A DNA stretch of 64,000 nt from Henricia sp. BOLD:AAB3569 (taxonomy: Eukaryota > Echinodermata > Asteroidea > Spinulosida > Echinasteridae). The DNA lies in contig JBBELK010000298.1 in assembly GCA_037783545.1 (NCBI GenBank), positions 1,674,001 through 1,738,000 of the forward strand. The letters are read 5' to 3'. The notes beneath the pieces are model-generated. The model was not told the origin of the DNA, searched no databases, and saw only the letters and a list, made by a program, of their open reading frames with translations. This document shows positions 1-12,500 of the stretch, in pieces. Positions within the stretch are counted from its first letter, which is position 1, and every line of letters begins with the position of its first letter. Both the position numbers and the translations under genes were made by a program.

Positions 1-383
1 TTTTGTAATTTGTTTTCTTGCATAAGAGGCCAATAAACATAGTTGCCTTATAGATTATTAATTACTACTCTTCACCGTATATAACGTCAGTGATCCTCAG
101 ATAAATTGTATTAGTATATTTACAAATGTCTTTGGGAACACAACCTACATGTACACTGCTGTGGGAACTTGCACGAGAAAGAACGAATATAAGTCTGTCT
201 GCAGTACTGGAGAGACTTTTATACAGTAAAAGAAATACCTTTAGGTTGTTCTATAAAGGAGATAACTTCAGCCCAAGAACGGCAACATATTTTCTTTAAA
301 ACCCTGTGGACAAATATTACAATGTTTTTTTCTTTTCTAACCAACAAATCGATTAAACAGTTAATGAGTCTGTTAGTCAGTAC

Positions 384-526
384 CTTTCTTTCCAAGAAAG
401 AAGCGACCAGCTGGAAATTCTTTGGATGTAGAATAAACTTATCTCGGAATATTTCCTTCTCTTCGTCATCCCAGATGTTCACCCGGTGACGATTCTTGTG
501 CTGCTTAAGAGGGTCCTCTACAAGTC
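384..526 (-). CDS. NCOR1: NCoR coding exon 13 (start of SANT1)
   Basis: 143 nt: GLVEDPLK then VNIWDDEEKEIFRDKFILHP and ASFLERK, the DAD/SANT1 junction. Acceptor TTCAAG, donor GTACTG. The rest of SANT1 is not in the window. Confidence 0.96.
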
Positions 527-3500
527 CTTGAATGATTAAAAAATAAACTAATAAAGTTAAATTCTGCATTAAGCAGTAATGCCGTTTCAGATAGGCATAA
601 TAAAGTCACACCGTGGCCGAGTGGTTAGGGCCATTGACTCGCAATCATGGGTGAAAACTTTGGGTTGCGGGTTCGAATCCGGCTGCGGTACCTGTGCCCT
701 TGGGCAAGGCACTCAACCACACTTGCTCCATCCTTCGGAAGGGATGTAAAGCCGTTGGTCCAGTGTGTTAGGTAATAGTAACGCACTCTAAAGATCCCAG
801 AGCATTCTTTCGTGAAGAGCAAGAGGATTCCCCGGTGTCTCTGGCCACTTGTAATTCTAATTCTTCATGGGTTTCCTCACGCTTACGAGTGACAGTGCAA
901 TGAGCACTATTGAGGAATCCTTGGTATGAATACCAGAAAGAAATAATAATAATAATAATAGTATTTTGGAGTGACTTTAAGTCGACCCTAATGAAGCTTG
1001 GTCATAGGCATAGGAGGCAGAGGAGCAAGGGGTGCTGGTGCCACCCACTTTCAAAAGTGGGGGGCGCAAAGATGTCAGTTCGCCACGGTATGTCCATACA
1101 AGCCGTTGCGTGAGGGCGCTCACCAACAGGTTAGCTGACGGATGGTCCCGTCTGCAGGCAAAAACGAGCTGCACGGCTTTGTTCTGAAGACGCTGCAAGT
1201 CAGATTCACAAGCGCCGAACAGTGAATTAGCATAGTTGAGGCACGACAAGACAAGTGCTCTGACGGCATGATGACAGGCGCCATGGCACACATCCTATCA
1301 GCACTTAGATTGTAACATTCTGCCCAACAGCTCTCCAAATTATCACTTGTGTCGACGAGGCAATTCTCAATAGACAACGCGCCCGTGCAAAGGCACTAAA
1401 TCATGGCGAGTTAAACAAATGTGGTAAAATAAAACTGCGATTGTTTTGTTACCATTCTTGCTGATGAATTTGACTCTTCTCTGCTCGGCATCAAACAGCA
1501 GAGGGGGAACCACAGCTAAACTACGGATGTGTCTATCGTTAGCTTCTTGTTCATTCAGACCATCGACAATCTCGGCTAACTCAGCGTCGCTACGTGCGAT
1601 GTTACCCCAACTGCTTCTCGTTCCGGCTCTGGATAATAAATACAAAGAGCAACAGTGGTCGCATGAGTCCCTGCAAGTTGTGGGGTACCGTGGCCCAGTG
1701 GTTTGGGTCGTTTACTCGCAAAATTCAGGTGAAAACTTGGTGTTGCAGATTCGATACCCGGGCTGCGCTCCAAATACGCGACTATTGCAAATGTTTGCAG
1801 TGTTCGCCAACAACTGGTACGCTGATTTCAATAAACTATTGCACAAAAGCACTGTAACCATTGGCGAATGTTGGCAACGTTTGCGTAAGTGGAACGCAGC
1901 CCTGGGGCCAATTTCATGGAGCTGCTAAGCACAAAAATTTGCTTAGCACAGGATTTATTTGCCTTATAAAATGGATTACGAGCCAAAAATATTCGCCAAC
2001 TTGTGTTCTTCGCAAGAGTAGGAGAATACCTTTCAATACACATCACTTACGATTTTGGCTGGGAATCCTTTTTTGCAAAATAAAGCAAACAAATCCTGTG
2101 CTAAGCAAATTTGTGTGCTTAGCAGCGCCATGAAATTGGCGCCTGGTCTGTGCCCTTACGCAAGGCAAATCAATTCAATTATTCCACTCAAGATGCTATT
2201 TTTAACTTAAAATGAAACTAGGCACTAAGCTGACTTCCACACATGGAGATTACATTATTGAAAGACTGTTACAAATGATGTTATCTATCTTTAACGTACA
2301 GGTACCTTGAGAATCTCTCCTGCTGTTCTCGCTGCTTCCTGATCTCTGGAAACTGTTTCTCAAAGTACTCCCGTACCTTGGCATCTTTGGCTCTGCAGTA
2401 TGAGATGAATAAACCAGAAATGTTTAAAGTGTTCTGCTAAGACACTGAGCATCTCAAAGATGTTCCCAATGCATCATGAAATCTTCTACTTGGGTCTTTC
2501 CACAGTAAAGGGGGCATTTTGACACCACAGACCATATTTTCGAGGAAATACCTTTGTCTGGTCTCAAAATAAAAGAAATAAGTTTCAGTTGTTCTGAAGA
2601 GATAACTTAGGCCAAAAAAGGGTTACAAATAGTGTGACAACATGCCTTTCTAAAAACCCTGTGTACAAATTTCCAATATACGCACGTAACCGGGACGGCC
2701 TAAAATGTATCACAAGTGCCTGTCCCGGTTACGAGCGTATATTGAAAATTTGTACATAGGGTTTTTAGAAAGGCATGTTGTCACACTATTTGTAACCCTT
2801 TTTGGGCCTAAGTTATCTCTTCAGAACAACTGAAACTTATTTCTTTTATTTTAAGACCAGACAAAGGTATTTTCTGGAAAATATGGTCTGTGTTGCCAAA
2901 ATGCCCCCTTTACCGTGGAAAGACTCATTTGTTCAATCACTATGGAATGGCCTATTAACGTTTGTCGTTTGTTGTGGTACTTACTTTCGTTTCGGGTTGT
3001 TTTCAAGTCTTTCCATTCTTTTCTCCCAGCGTTCAAACAGCTGATCATACCGCTGGCACATGTACCTCTCCTGAAAATGAAACGGCAACAATCGGAAAAT
3101 TATGACCAATAAAATTGACCGATAATTTTCTGTTTCACTGATAATGACAAGGTCCCTTTTTTAATACAAATTTTGCACCCTGTTTTGGCCTTGAAGTTGT
3201 TGATAACCATGTTCATATCGGCTTTGTTTGATGAACATTAGTTAATCATAATTAGTTAATGAAGCGTGCGTTCACATCTCACTTAACGAAGATAGAACAA
3301 AGAGTGGTACCATTCACTTTGGGAAACCGCTAACAAAGATGGAATGAAGCTGTACAATGCCCCTATCTCGTTACGTGTCAAATTGTTTCGTTGAACAAAG
3401 GGTGCGTACACATCACAAATTTGCTTCGTCAAATGAAGCAGTCTCTTTGTCGAAAGAAGCTATTTTAGCTTCATCGAACGAAGAGATTCAATCTTTGTCG

Positions 3501-6500
3501 AATGAAGAAGGGTGAAGAAGGCCTGTCCGCATTGGACTTTTTTAGGAAAACTTGCGGACAGCCTAGGACATTTTACTCTCAGTAACTTTTCTTGAGTCCA
3601 GCAGTTACTTTTCGTGGCCAACTGCTGCCCAGGAAAACTGACCAGGGAACTTTTCCTAAGACGATAAGTCCAGTGCGGACACAGCGAGTTGGTAAAAGCG
3701 CTCTGGAAGCGTACATCCGGGCCGTGAAGGTCATACTGTGAAGGGACACTGAGCATGCTCGATAAAATGTTCCCCTGTCAAAAAGTCCAAATGCAGACAG
3801 CAGTAATATTTAGCAATTTTTTATTTTACCATCGTCTCGGTAAAACCTCCCAAAAAACAAGTCCAATGCAGACAAGGCTTAAATCTCCATCGAACGTAGC
3901 AATTTCTCTAATGTGATTGGGGTCTTTGAATTGATGCACTGCCCAGTACCATGGGTATCTGTGTGCAGACAGCCTTTTAAACTTTTCCTGTGATTTTATT
4001 TTGGGCAAGGCAGAAAACAAATGGATTTACAAAATATTCAAGTTAATGTGGTCATTGCACTATTTACTTCGAGTTTTTCATAATTTGTTATAAACCGATG
4101 ATGTGATACCTTTGTCAACAATTTCAGAGTCATTCTTAAACTCTACACAGGCATTTACACTAAGCAAGGTCAACCATCGAACACCGATTAGAAAGTTTGG
4201 CTGATAACACCCGACAAGTTAATTCCGTGGGTGTTAAGTCTGCAATCTGACACAGGCTGTGGCAGGCTGTGTGCAAGCCTCTGAGGGGTATAAAGTAGGC
4301 TGGGGTTATCTCAACGATAGTCCCACCCTGTCAAGTGTGATATTCTGAATTCGAATGAAGCAACGTCCTGCCTGTGTTGTTCAGTACACAGACCTAATTC
4401 TGGATTGATAAACGTGCACCTGTGCTGGCATTCATATAGTACACAGGGATGTGTCAAGAATAAACCTTGTGCATATTTGCAAAGGCTCATGGGATTGGAT
4501 GACAAACATTGACAGCAAAGTGCGGTTAAACCTATAAGGTTGTCAACTCGCAGCTGTTTTACTAATTTTCAAGAAAACCAACAAAAAACTGGTTTTTTTT
4601 CTCTTTGAAACATAGGCCTATCAAGCATACTGACCAACATCTCCCCAAACAAAGGTAACAAATGGGGAAAAAATCATATAGAAATCCCTTTGCCAACTTG
4701 TTGGCAAGCAACAAAAAACATACCCGCATCTTCCGAGCACTGTTCCTCCGCTTGAAAAACAGAAGCAGCTTTCTTCGCATTTCCAAATTTCTATGACAAG
4801 GATAAAAGTAAACATTTTCTTTTGAAAACACCAAAACCTTATTTCTGAAAACAAACAAAAAGGCATTAATAACGCATGAATGACTGTTGGAAATCTCCGG
4901 TGCAGGTATTTTATGAAAGTGGTTTCATGACACGGACGTATTCAAACACAAAATGTGGTAGGAGTCCAATTTGGCTATTGTCAAATTGAATGCACGGTTT
5001 GTCAGGGACTAGGTACCATGGCAAAGTGATTTGATTAGTTGACTCACATCATTCAGGTGAAAAGTTGGCATTGCAGGTTCAATACCCGACCGTGGCACCC
5101 GTGTCCATGAGCAAGGCACTTAACCACGATTGCTCCAACTTTCAAAAGGAATGTAGCTCAGCCATTGGTCCAATGTGTTGTGTAACAAACTTAAAAGATC
5201 CCAGAGGCACTCTTTCATGAAGAGTATTAAAAAGGGGATTCTATGATGTCTCTGGCTGTCGGCTGTCAATGATGACACCCACCTATTCATCTCGATATGA
5301 ATAGGTGGAAGAAACTTGTGAGGTTTCTTTCAATTCAGCCTACGGGCTGCGAATTGAAGTCCCATGTAAACCCATAAATGAAATAAAACTCTCGGATGAT
5401 CTACAACCAAATGACAAACATTTCCTTGGGTATTGCGTTCATCTCTTTGAGTGGAGCATTCCATCTTTCAACTCATGAAATTATTCTTATAAACACCGAA
5501 CTCAAACATTTAAATCTGGATTCTATTGACTAGATAAGCTGAAACAAAGCTTTCCCCCGTCCCTCTCAATCAACAAAAAGCTGTCGTCTCGTAAATTGTT
5601 CCTTTAACGATTGTCTGCTTGAGTGTGTTAACTCAGGAAATATGTAGACCCAGTGTTTGCTAACACTAACCATCCTGTGGGGAAATTGGGGAAATTATAT
5701 AATGCTACCATCCACTCGAATGAGAGAAAGATTCCATTATCACCAATGCAATTTCACAATGAGTAATCTTAGATGGACATACAGTTTGAATTACCGACTT
5801 GTTAAACAGGAAAGTTGTGTGGGCTTGAAAAACATTGATACTTCTGGATTAGCTGAATCATTTGATGTGCAATATGAGACAAAGGACAATGTTCCCCCTT
5901 TCGCATTGTGTGTCAAACATCCAAAGAATTTGAAAGGAATTATTTCGGGTTTTCAAGGAAGTAAAGTTTGTTGAGGAATAACTAACTATCATCCTGTAGG
6001 GCAACCTTTGTTTATTTAGAAAATTGATCAACAATGCAAGCACAAAATGTCAGGGGTGTGAGTGGAGAACCAAACAAAAATCTGAAACTGCAATCGTGAA
6101 AAGCTGAAATTACTAGCGCAAAGCCTGAAGCCCGAAGCCCGAAGCCCTAATGGCGCGGGGCCCGCTTAAGTTGTCCCCAGTTGGTGCATTTTATGGCATT
6201 TTATGTACTGAATGCTGGCTTGCACATGGCGTGCGCTGGCAAGTGGCAAGTACCGTACTGTAGAAAAAAGCGGGAAAAAAATCAACACTTACGCGTGGGG
6301 GGGAAGCGGAAATATGTCAGGAGGAAAAACCCCTAAATTAGCTAAAAATCTGAAATTTCACAACTGAAATGTGCAACCATGCATGTCCTCAAGGAACAAA
6401 GAAACAGCCCCAAAAGATGGCAGCTTTTTGATAGGGTCTATAATGGTAGTAAGAAGAGTCCCTCCGTCACATTTTGTGCTGGGTATAGAATCGGAAGACC

Positions 6501-9500
6501 AGCCCTTGTTATTTTAGACTGGACAACCTGTTCAGTGTTTATTGAGAGGTCAATGAACCCCATAACCTCAACCGGATACTGGTGATCCAGTCACAGCCAG
6601 ATTGTCGCCATCAATTTGATTTTTCTCTGCGCTGATATAAAACAGATTGTCTTGATATGTCTATAACAACGTAACTTGAGGGTCTGATAAATTAATTAGG
6701 GATAAATCAAGGATTTTTTCTTTCATGCAAGTTGCCGATTATAAGGCGCATAGGCCACTCCAAGGTAAGGCCTACTGAAGTCGGGTGCAGAGAAACCAGC
6801 CCCTCACACCGAAACAAAATTGAGTTAATCAGTCTCTTAACCGTACAAGTTGAGACAACCAAGCATGTATGGTACAGTGCCTTGCTCAGGGGCACAAGTA
6901 TCACAACCTGTCAAGGCCTATCCTGAGAATTTCCACTCTGCAAAGCGACGTAACAATACCCTGAGGAAACACACGCAAATCTGTGGAGTGAGCCGGCTGT
7001 TGTCTTGAGCCAGCTCACGCCCGAGTCATTTTGATGTAATTTAATCAATTCGGTCATGTTATGCCGAAAAGAAACAATTTCTATACTTTCCAGAAATTGT
7101 ATTGGGTTCCGTTCCTTATGACTGTCCCATTCCTACCAAACTTTCAAACGACGATCTTAATTTTCAAATTAATAACAGGGATGCATGCTGACGAATGTAA
7201 TGGAACAGATTCCCAGTATGCTTTAAATAGCAGCCAATCGTCGACGCGGACAACGGCCAGCATTACCGAGTACATGTATCACATGCATGCATGCACGGTG
7301 TTTACAATCTGCGCGCGTTACATTTGAATGCCTACAATCATGCTGCAATGCACTGCCAAGCGTCCTGATTGGTCCAGCAGAGGCGACAAGATTTCTGTAC
7401 GCAGGAGTTAGGGAGTGCGTTAAAGGGGCACTGTTGCAAGAGGATGGTCAAGGCCGGGATTCGAACCCACATTACAGCTATCTGGCATAGGAACTTTGGT
7501 TAGGTGCACTAGACCGTGAGGCCATAACACCCCACAAAATGTGTATCTTATTGGATTATGAATATTACTCCTTCCAACTGTTAGTTAACTTGTAGTTGAC
7601 CCAAGTACGGTAGTTGGAGAATATGACCAGTGTGTAAAATACATAGATGAAAAAAGGTTTCAATCTTGGATACTTACGTCTTGAGGTTTTCCTGATATTG
7701 TTCGCTGTCGGAGGGTTGATTGTACATTGGCTGTAGAGAAATAAAAAGTGAGAAATGATCAAATGAAAAGTGAGAAACAAGATGGCTTCTTAACTTCCAG
7801 CAAATACCTAAATCAACAGCCATTCAGATTTTGACATGAAACTTCCACACTTGCTTAATAAATAACATGTACTACGTGTTAAAAAAAAAAAAAGTCCTAC
7901 TTTTGATCTTAAATAACTTTTTCATTTTCCAACGGAATTAAACCAAATTTTAACATGTAAACAAGGCCTGACAAATTTTATTGAGTGAATTTCATCAGTT
8001 TTGGACAAGATTTTTCACTGAATGCAACCGAAATGCGACTGTCCACCACAGACAGGCAGTAAAGTTGGAAATTTTGCGCTTCAGAACAAAATATGCATTG
8101 TGTGAAATTTGGTAATTGTAGCTTTTTGAAAATAGACCGTATCGAATAGCTGCCATTTCGTGGGGCAGTTTCTTTGTCCCTCGAGGACATGCATGGTTGC
8201 ACATATTGTGCTTCCATTGTTGAACGGTTTAAGTAACAAAAGGTGCCCCATGAAATGGCGGCTATTCGATACGGTCTATATGGTGGTTACTGTGAAATTT
8301 GCATCTTAACATTTTAAAATAAGCTTAATTTTGGGTACCTTGTATTTTGAGGCAAGGCCACATTTAGTGAACCATAATTCCACTTCTGAGTATCGTATGA
8401 ACTTGAAACATTATTTTAAAGCTTAGAAGCTCTTCTTTCTGAAACTGCATGAAACCCAAATTAACTTCAGGACGACTTGTTGTAGATGGTCACACATTAA
8501 ATTTATTCACCGCGAGTGGCAGATACTTCCAGGTGTTTCTTATCGGATGACAACAGCCGTAAAGGTCGTTGAACTAAATTTAAACAAACCGAGCAGCGAG
8601 TTTACTTGCTTAAAGTAAGGGCATCTCCTGGAGGGAGTTACGCCTTTTGAAAGGAAATATCATCCTACTGCTCAGGCCAAACAACACCTGGCTAGTGACC
8701 GACGTAATTTACAGTTAAGTATCCTAAACCAAGTGTAAATCCTTCTCCAGGATATATCAAGGTCGTTAGTTTGTCAGAATTTGGGTTAACAGCAGCAGGT
8801 CCAACTTCTTAAAAAGGAGCGTCTTTTAGGAGCCTGATATAAAACAACGTGTTTACACTAGAAAAGGAAAGGGTGGATACAGATGTAGTATAATTGAAAC
8901 TGCAAATCTGAACACTTAATTCAGACTCAATCTGTCTTTTTAAACAATAACCACAAAATTCACTGCTGAATTGTGCATTCTATGCACAATGTGTAGGCTG
9001 TTTTGCACTTTGCATTTGCGATGGATCTAACGAATGAATGATGCGCATACACAAGGTCCACACCAAGTATTTGAGTAACATTTGCACGTTCCACAGGTTT
9101 GAAAGCTGCAGGGTACTCGGCTTTTTCAATCCACTGTGTTTAGGCTTAGCACCTTTTGTGTTCAGACTTAGCACCTTATATGTTCAGACTAAGCACCCCT
9201 TGTCTTTAGACTACCTAATGCTGGGTTGAAAAATTATGAAAGCCATTTAATATTGTGGTCTTGGAACTTAATGCTTTAAATTTGGCAATCTTCCCATACT
9301 CTGATATTCCTTTGGAAGCACTCTTTGCAAAAACCAACCCCCAAACCCTGCACTCTCAACACGCACAGCAAAGGCAGCTCCCCTACAATTACAAATTCTA
9401 ATCCGGTGTCCTCTCAAGAGCCACAAGGAAAGTTTCCCTGAATACACACATTCTACTCCTCTGAGCCAACTCCCAAGTACTTGAACTTGACTCAAGCTCC

Positions 9501-12500
9501 CATCAATCATGCCCCAAGTGTCTCTTCAAAATGTGACATGCTTTGCTGATTATTGTTAGTAAACCACACCAGTAATGCGATCCTTCTTCACTGTACTTAG
9601 GTTCTTGGGGTTAAAGATCGGACTGGGATAGGCCCAGGGATGCTTAGCATGCCAATATGGTCAGGAAATCCCATTTGTAAATGACGAAGAAGGGTTGAAT
9701 GACCTACAGGTCAACGACCAGGTTTAAGGAGTTGGCATCTCCCCAAAGATCGAGGTAGGGGGTCTTTCGAGCCATGACCCAGTGACATACTGACTTCAAA
9801 TCACCAAACCTACCTACCACCCAGGGACAATGTCATACTTTCTTGAGGGGAGCGCCCTTGTCATTAACGTTTTTGGAGCTGGCAAACATTTCAGGAGAAA
9901 AATGTGAAATGCAGAACTTCGCACAGCTAATTAAACTGTAAGGGGATAAATAACTTTAGGCATGTCCTGTCATTTTAAGCCCGTAAAAGTCAAACAAGGA
10001 AGATCCGGATAAAAGTCAGTTGAAAAATTGCTAAATTTGACTGCTGTCCGCATTTGGACTTTTTGACACGGAAAAATTGTACGTTGACCTAGGGAGAGCA
10101 TGCGCAGTCCGGGCGCGTCGTTGAATTTTGGAAATTCAGGCTTACATTATGAATGTTCAAGCATCCACATCTAATCAAAATGTGGTTTATATTTTCATAA
10201 TTTATTTTCATTAGATATCTGTAATTGATTTTGTGGCAGACCAAGCTTTTTATTACTAGCGGAGATGCAATTTCTAATGACATTAGTGCACCAGGGATCC
10301 CAAAATGCTTTTGAACGAGACCGCATGTACACGTATGTGACATATCGTTCCTAAAGCCTGGGAGCTCCAGGGATGAGTACTCGAATGCAGCGATGGAGAC
10401 GTCTGCAAAAACATCAATACTTGTCCAGTTTTCGTACAAAATGGCAGCATCCATACAACAAGGTATTCATCATTTGTATAACAATGTACAAGCTGCACTT
10501 GTTCAGCATAATGTCTTTTGTTTCTTGGGTATACGAAAATGGCAACTAATACCGCCTCAGGACAGTGCATGCATCTTGAAACCCTAAGACAAACACTGAA
10601 TGGGCTCTAAATACTTGCAGCTGATCACAACTGATCCAAGGTACCCCTGCTTGCATGGTACAATACCCTCTACTTCCCTTCCCCTCCCAGGGGGGAGTAG
10701 GGGGTATGTCCAGGGCCAACTCATCTATCATTGGCAGTGCGTGCCAGATCAATCCCGAGGGACAGACCAACCAGAGGTACTACCTTAAGAATGCCTGCAT
10801 TGCCCTTGAATCATGATGTGAGATAACATCCCGAAACTTCCTGATTAGATTAGGGGAAGGGGGCTGATTAAAGAGTGGGGGATCAGAGGGAAATATAGAG
10901 TAGATGCTACAGCAGTGAGTTTCATAAGATGGAACTACATGTAATTGCCTAACAACAATAGAACATATATTAGAGGATTGTAAAAATGTTACAAATTGTG
11001 TTATCTCCAAGTGTGATTGAGGATGTGTACGATAAAAAACCAACCTGTGTATAAGTCAGCTCATACCTCATCTATGTTTTTTAGAAAACAAAAAAAACTG
11101 TTTCCATGCTTTCATGAAATTGTTTGAAGCCACTGTCCTATTTACACAGGTTCCTTGGCTATACTGCAGAAAAGCAGTTCCATAATACTACGCAAGTCAG
11201 GGGCCTAGTTTTGTTCACATGAGGGAACCCTTGTAATAAATGTGTGCACAGACAAATTCATCTTCAATCATCATTTTCTTACCCAAAAAAAGATACCGTA
11301 ACATCTCAGACGCAATTATTTGGAACCACTTCTATCATCCATTTGAGAAAAGGTTTTTCTGTTCAAATCGTCGATTAAAATGTTGAGACACTGCAAATTC
11401 TGCCTTTAACGATACATTTTTCAAGTTGGGAAGTTTACGCACTTTTTAAAGGCCCTCCAAACCACCCGGTTTCCAAGATTCCCAAAGAATTGTTTACATG
11501 CAAACAAAGTGTTAAGTCTTGTCTTGTCTTGCCTTGCCTTGCCTTGCCTTGCCTTGCCTCAAACACCAGGAAAGTAATGGCACTGGGTGAAACTGTGACC
11601 CCTCAAGCATCTCAGGGTCGACAATGTTGTTGTATCGTCCCCCATTATTTGATGTTTCGAGTACGTTCGCTGCACTCATGTTGTTGCGCTGATTGTTGGT
11701 GTAATCCTTAATTTTGTCTTGAGTGTCCTAGTGGCTCAGCTATGGACACGACCAGAGACACCGGGAAATCCCCTAACCGGGGAATCTCCTTTAAGTGCCT
11801 TACACAACACACTGGACCAACAGCTTTACATCCCTTCTGAAGGATGGAGCAAGTGTGTTTAAGTGCCTTGCTCAAGGGCACAAGTACCACAGCCGTGTAT
11901 CGAACCTGCAACCCCAAGTTTTCACCCAAGTATTGTGAGACAGTGACCTAAACCACTCGGCCATGGTAAACAAGTGTTAAGTCTATTAGATAATTTTCCC
12001 CTGATGCTATTCTTGGTGTCCTTTAGCAGTTTTCCCATAAACTTGTTAAAAACCCTTTACAAACACCACATGTCTAACATACATGCAAGTACAATATGTG
12101 CAGATGGCAGTGTTATTTTTGTAGCCTTTTTTTTTTGCTTGACGTACATGTACATGTAGTAGAAAGGAAAACTCTCATGGCAAGTTGAAGAATTGCTCCT
12201 ATTAACACCCCACACTGACAAAATATTCTCATCCCCTTCCTGTGCGCTAATTTCTTAATCTGCGTGGCGGAATTCCTCAGTGGCACCGAAGAGATTCCGT
12301 CTTTGCTAATAAATCAATAACATTATACAAGACTGACGCCTCTCTGTTTTGCACTTAATGTCAAACGGAAAGAAACAATTTTCTTTGAGGATTACTTAAA
12401 GTTCTGCATGTCTTGAGTTGTTTCTCTCACTACCCTTACATGAAGAAATTCTATAGCTCCCTAAGAATGTGGACAAATGTCCGAGTTTGGAAAATCTGGA

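Larger units (their letters stand above)
4791..7677. other. NCoR intron 8
   Basis: Holds a full SINE-1 (5010-5397), a truncated MITE C (about 6369-6443) and a SINE-2 head (about 7425-7540). The rest, including a 105-codon frame at 5657-5974, shows no family resemblance or splice support. Confidence 0.6.

Noticed and set aside
625-822. SANT-like 'YYYLTHW' reading near NCoR exon 13
   Set aside because: It resembles the NCoR 'YYYLTKK' motif but is the antisense of SINE-1 and recurs in other copies.
10089-10454. 121-codon minus-strand ORF in NCoR intron 7
   Set aside because: No homology, flanked by a repeat G fragment, and no acceptor/donor consistent with NCoR phase.
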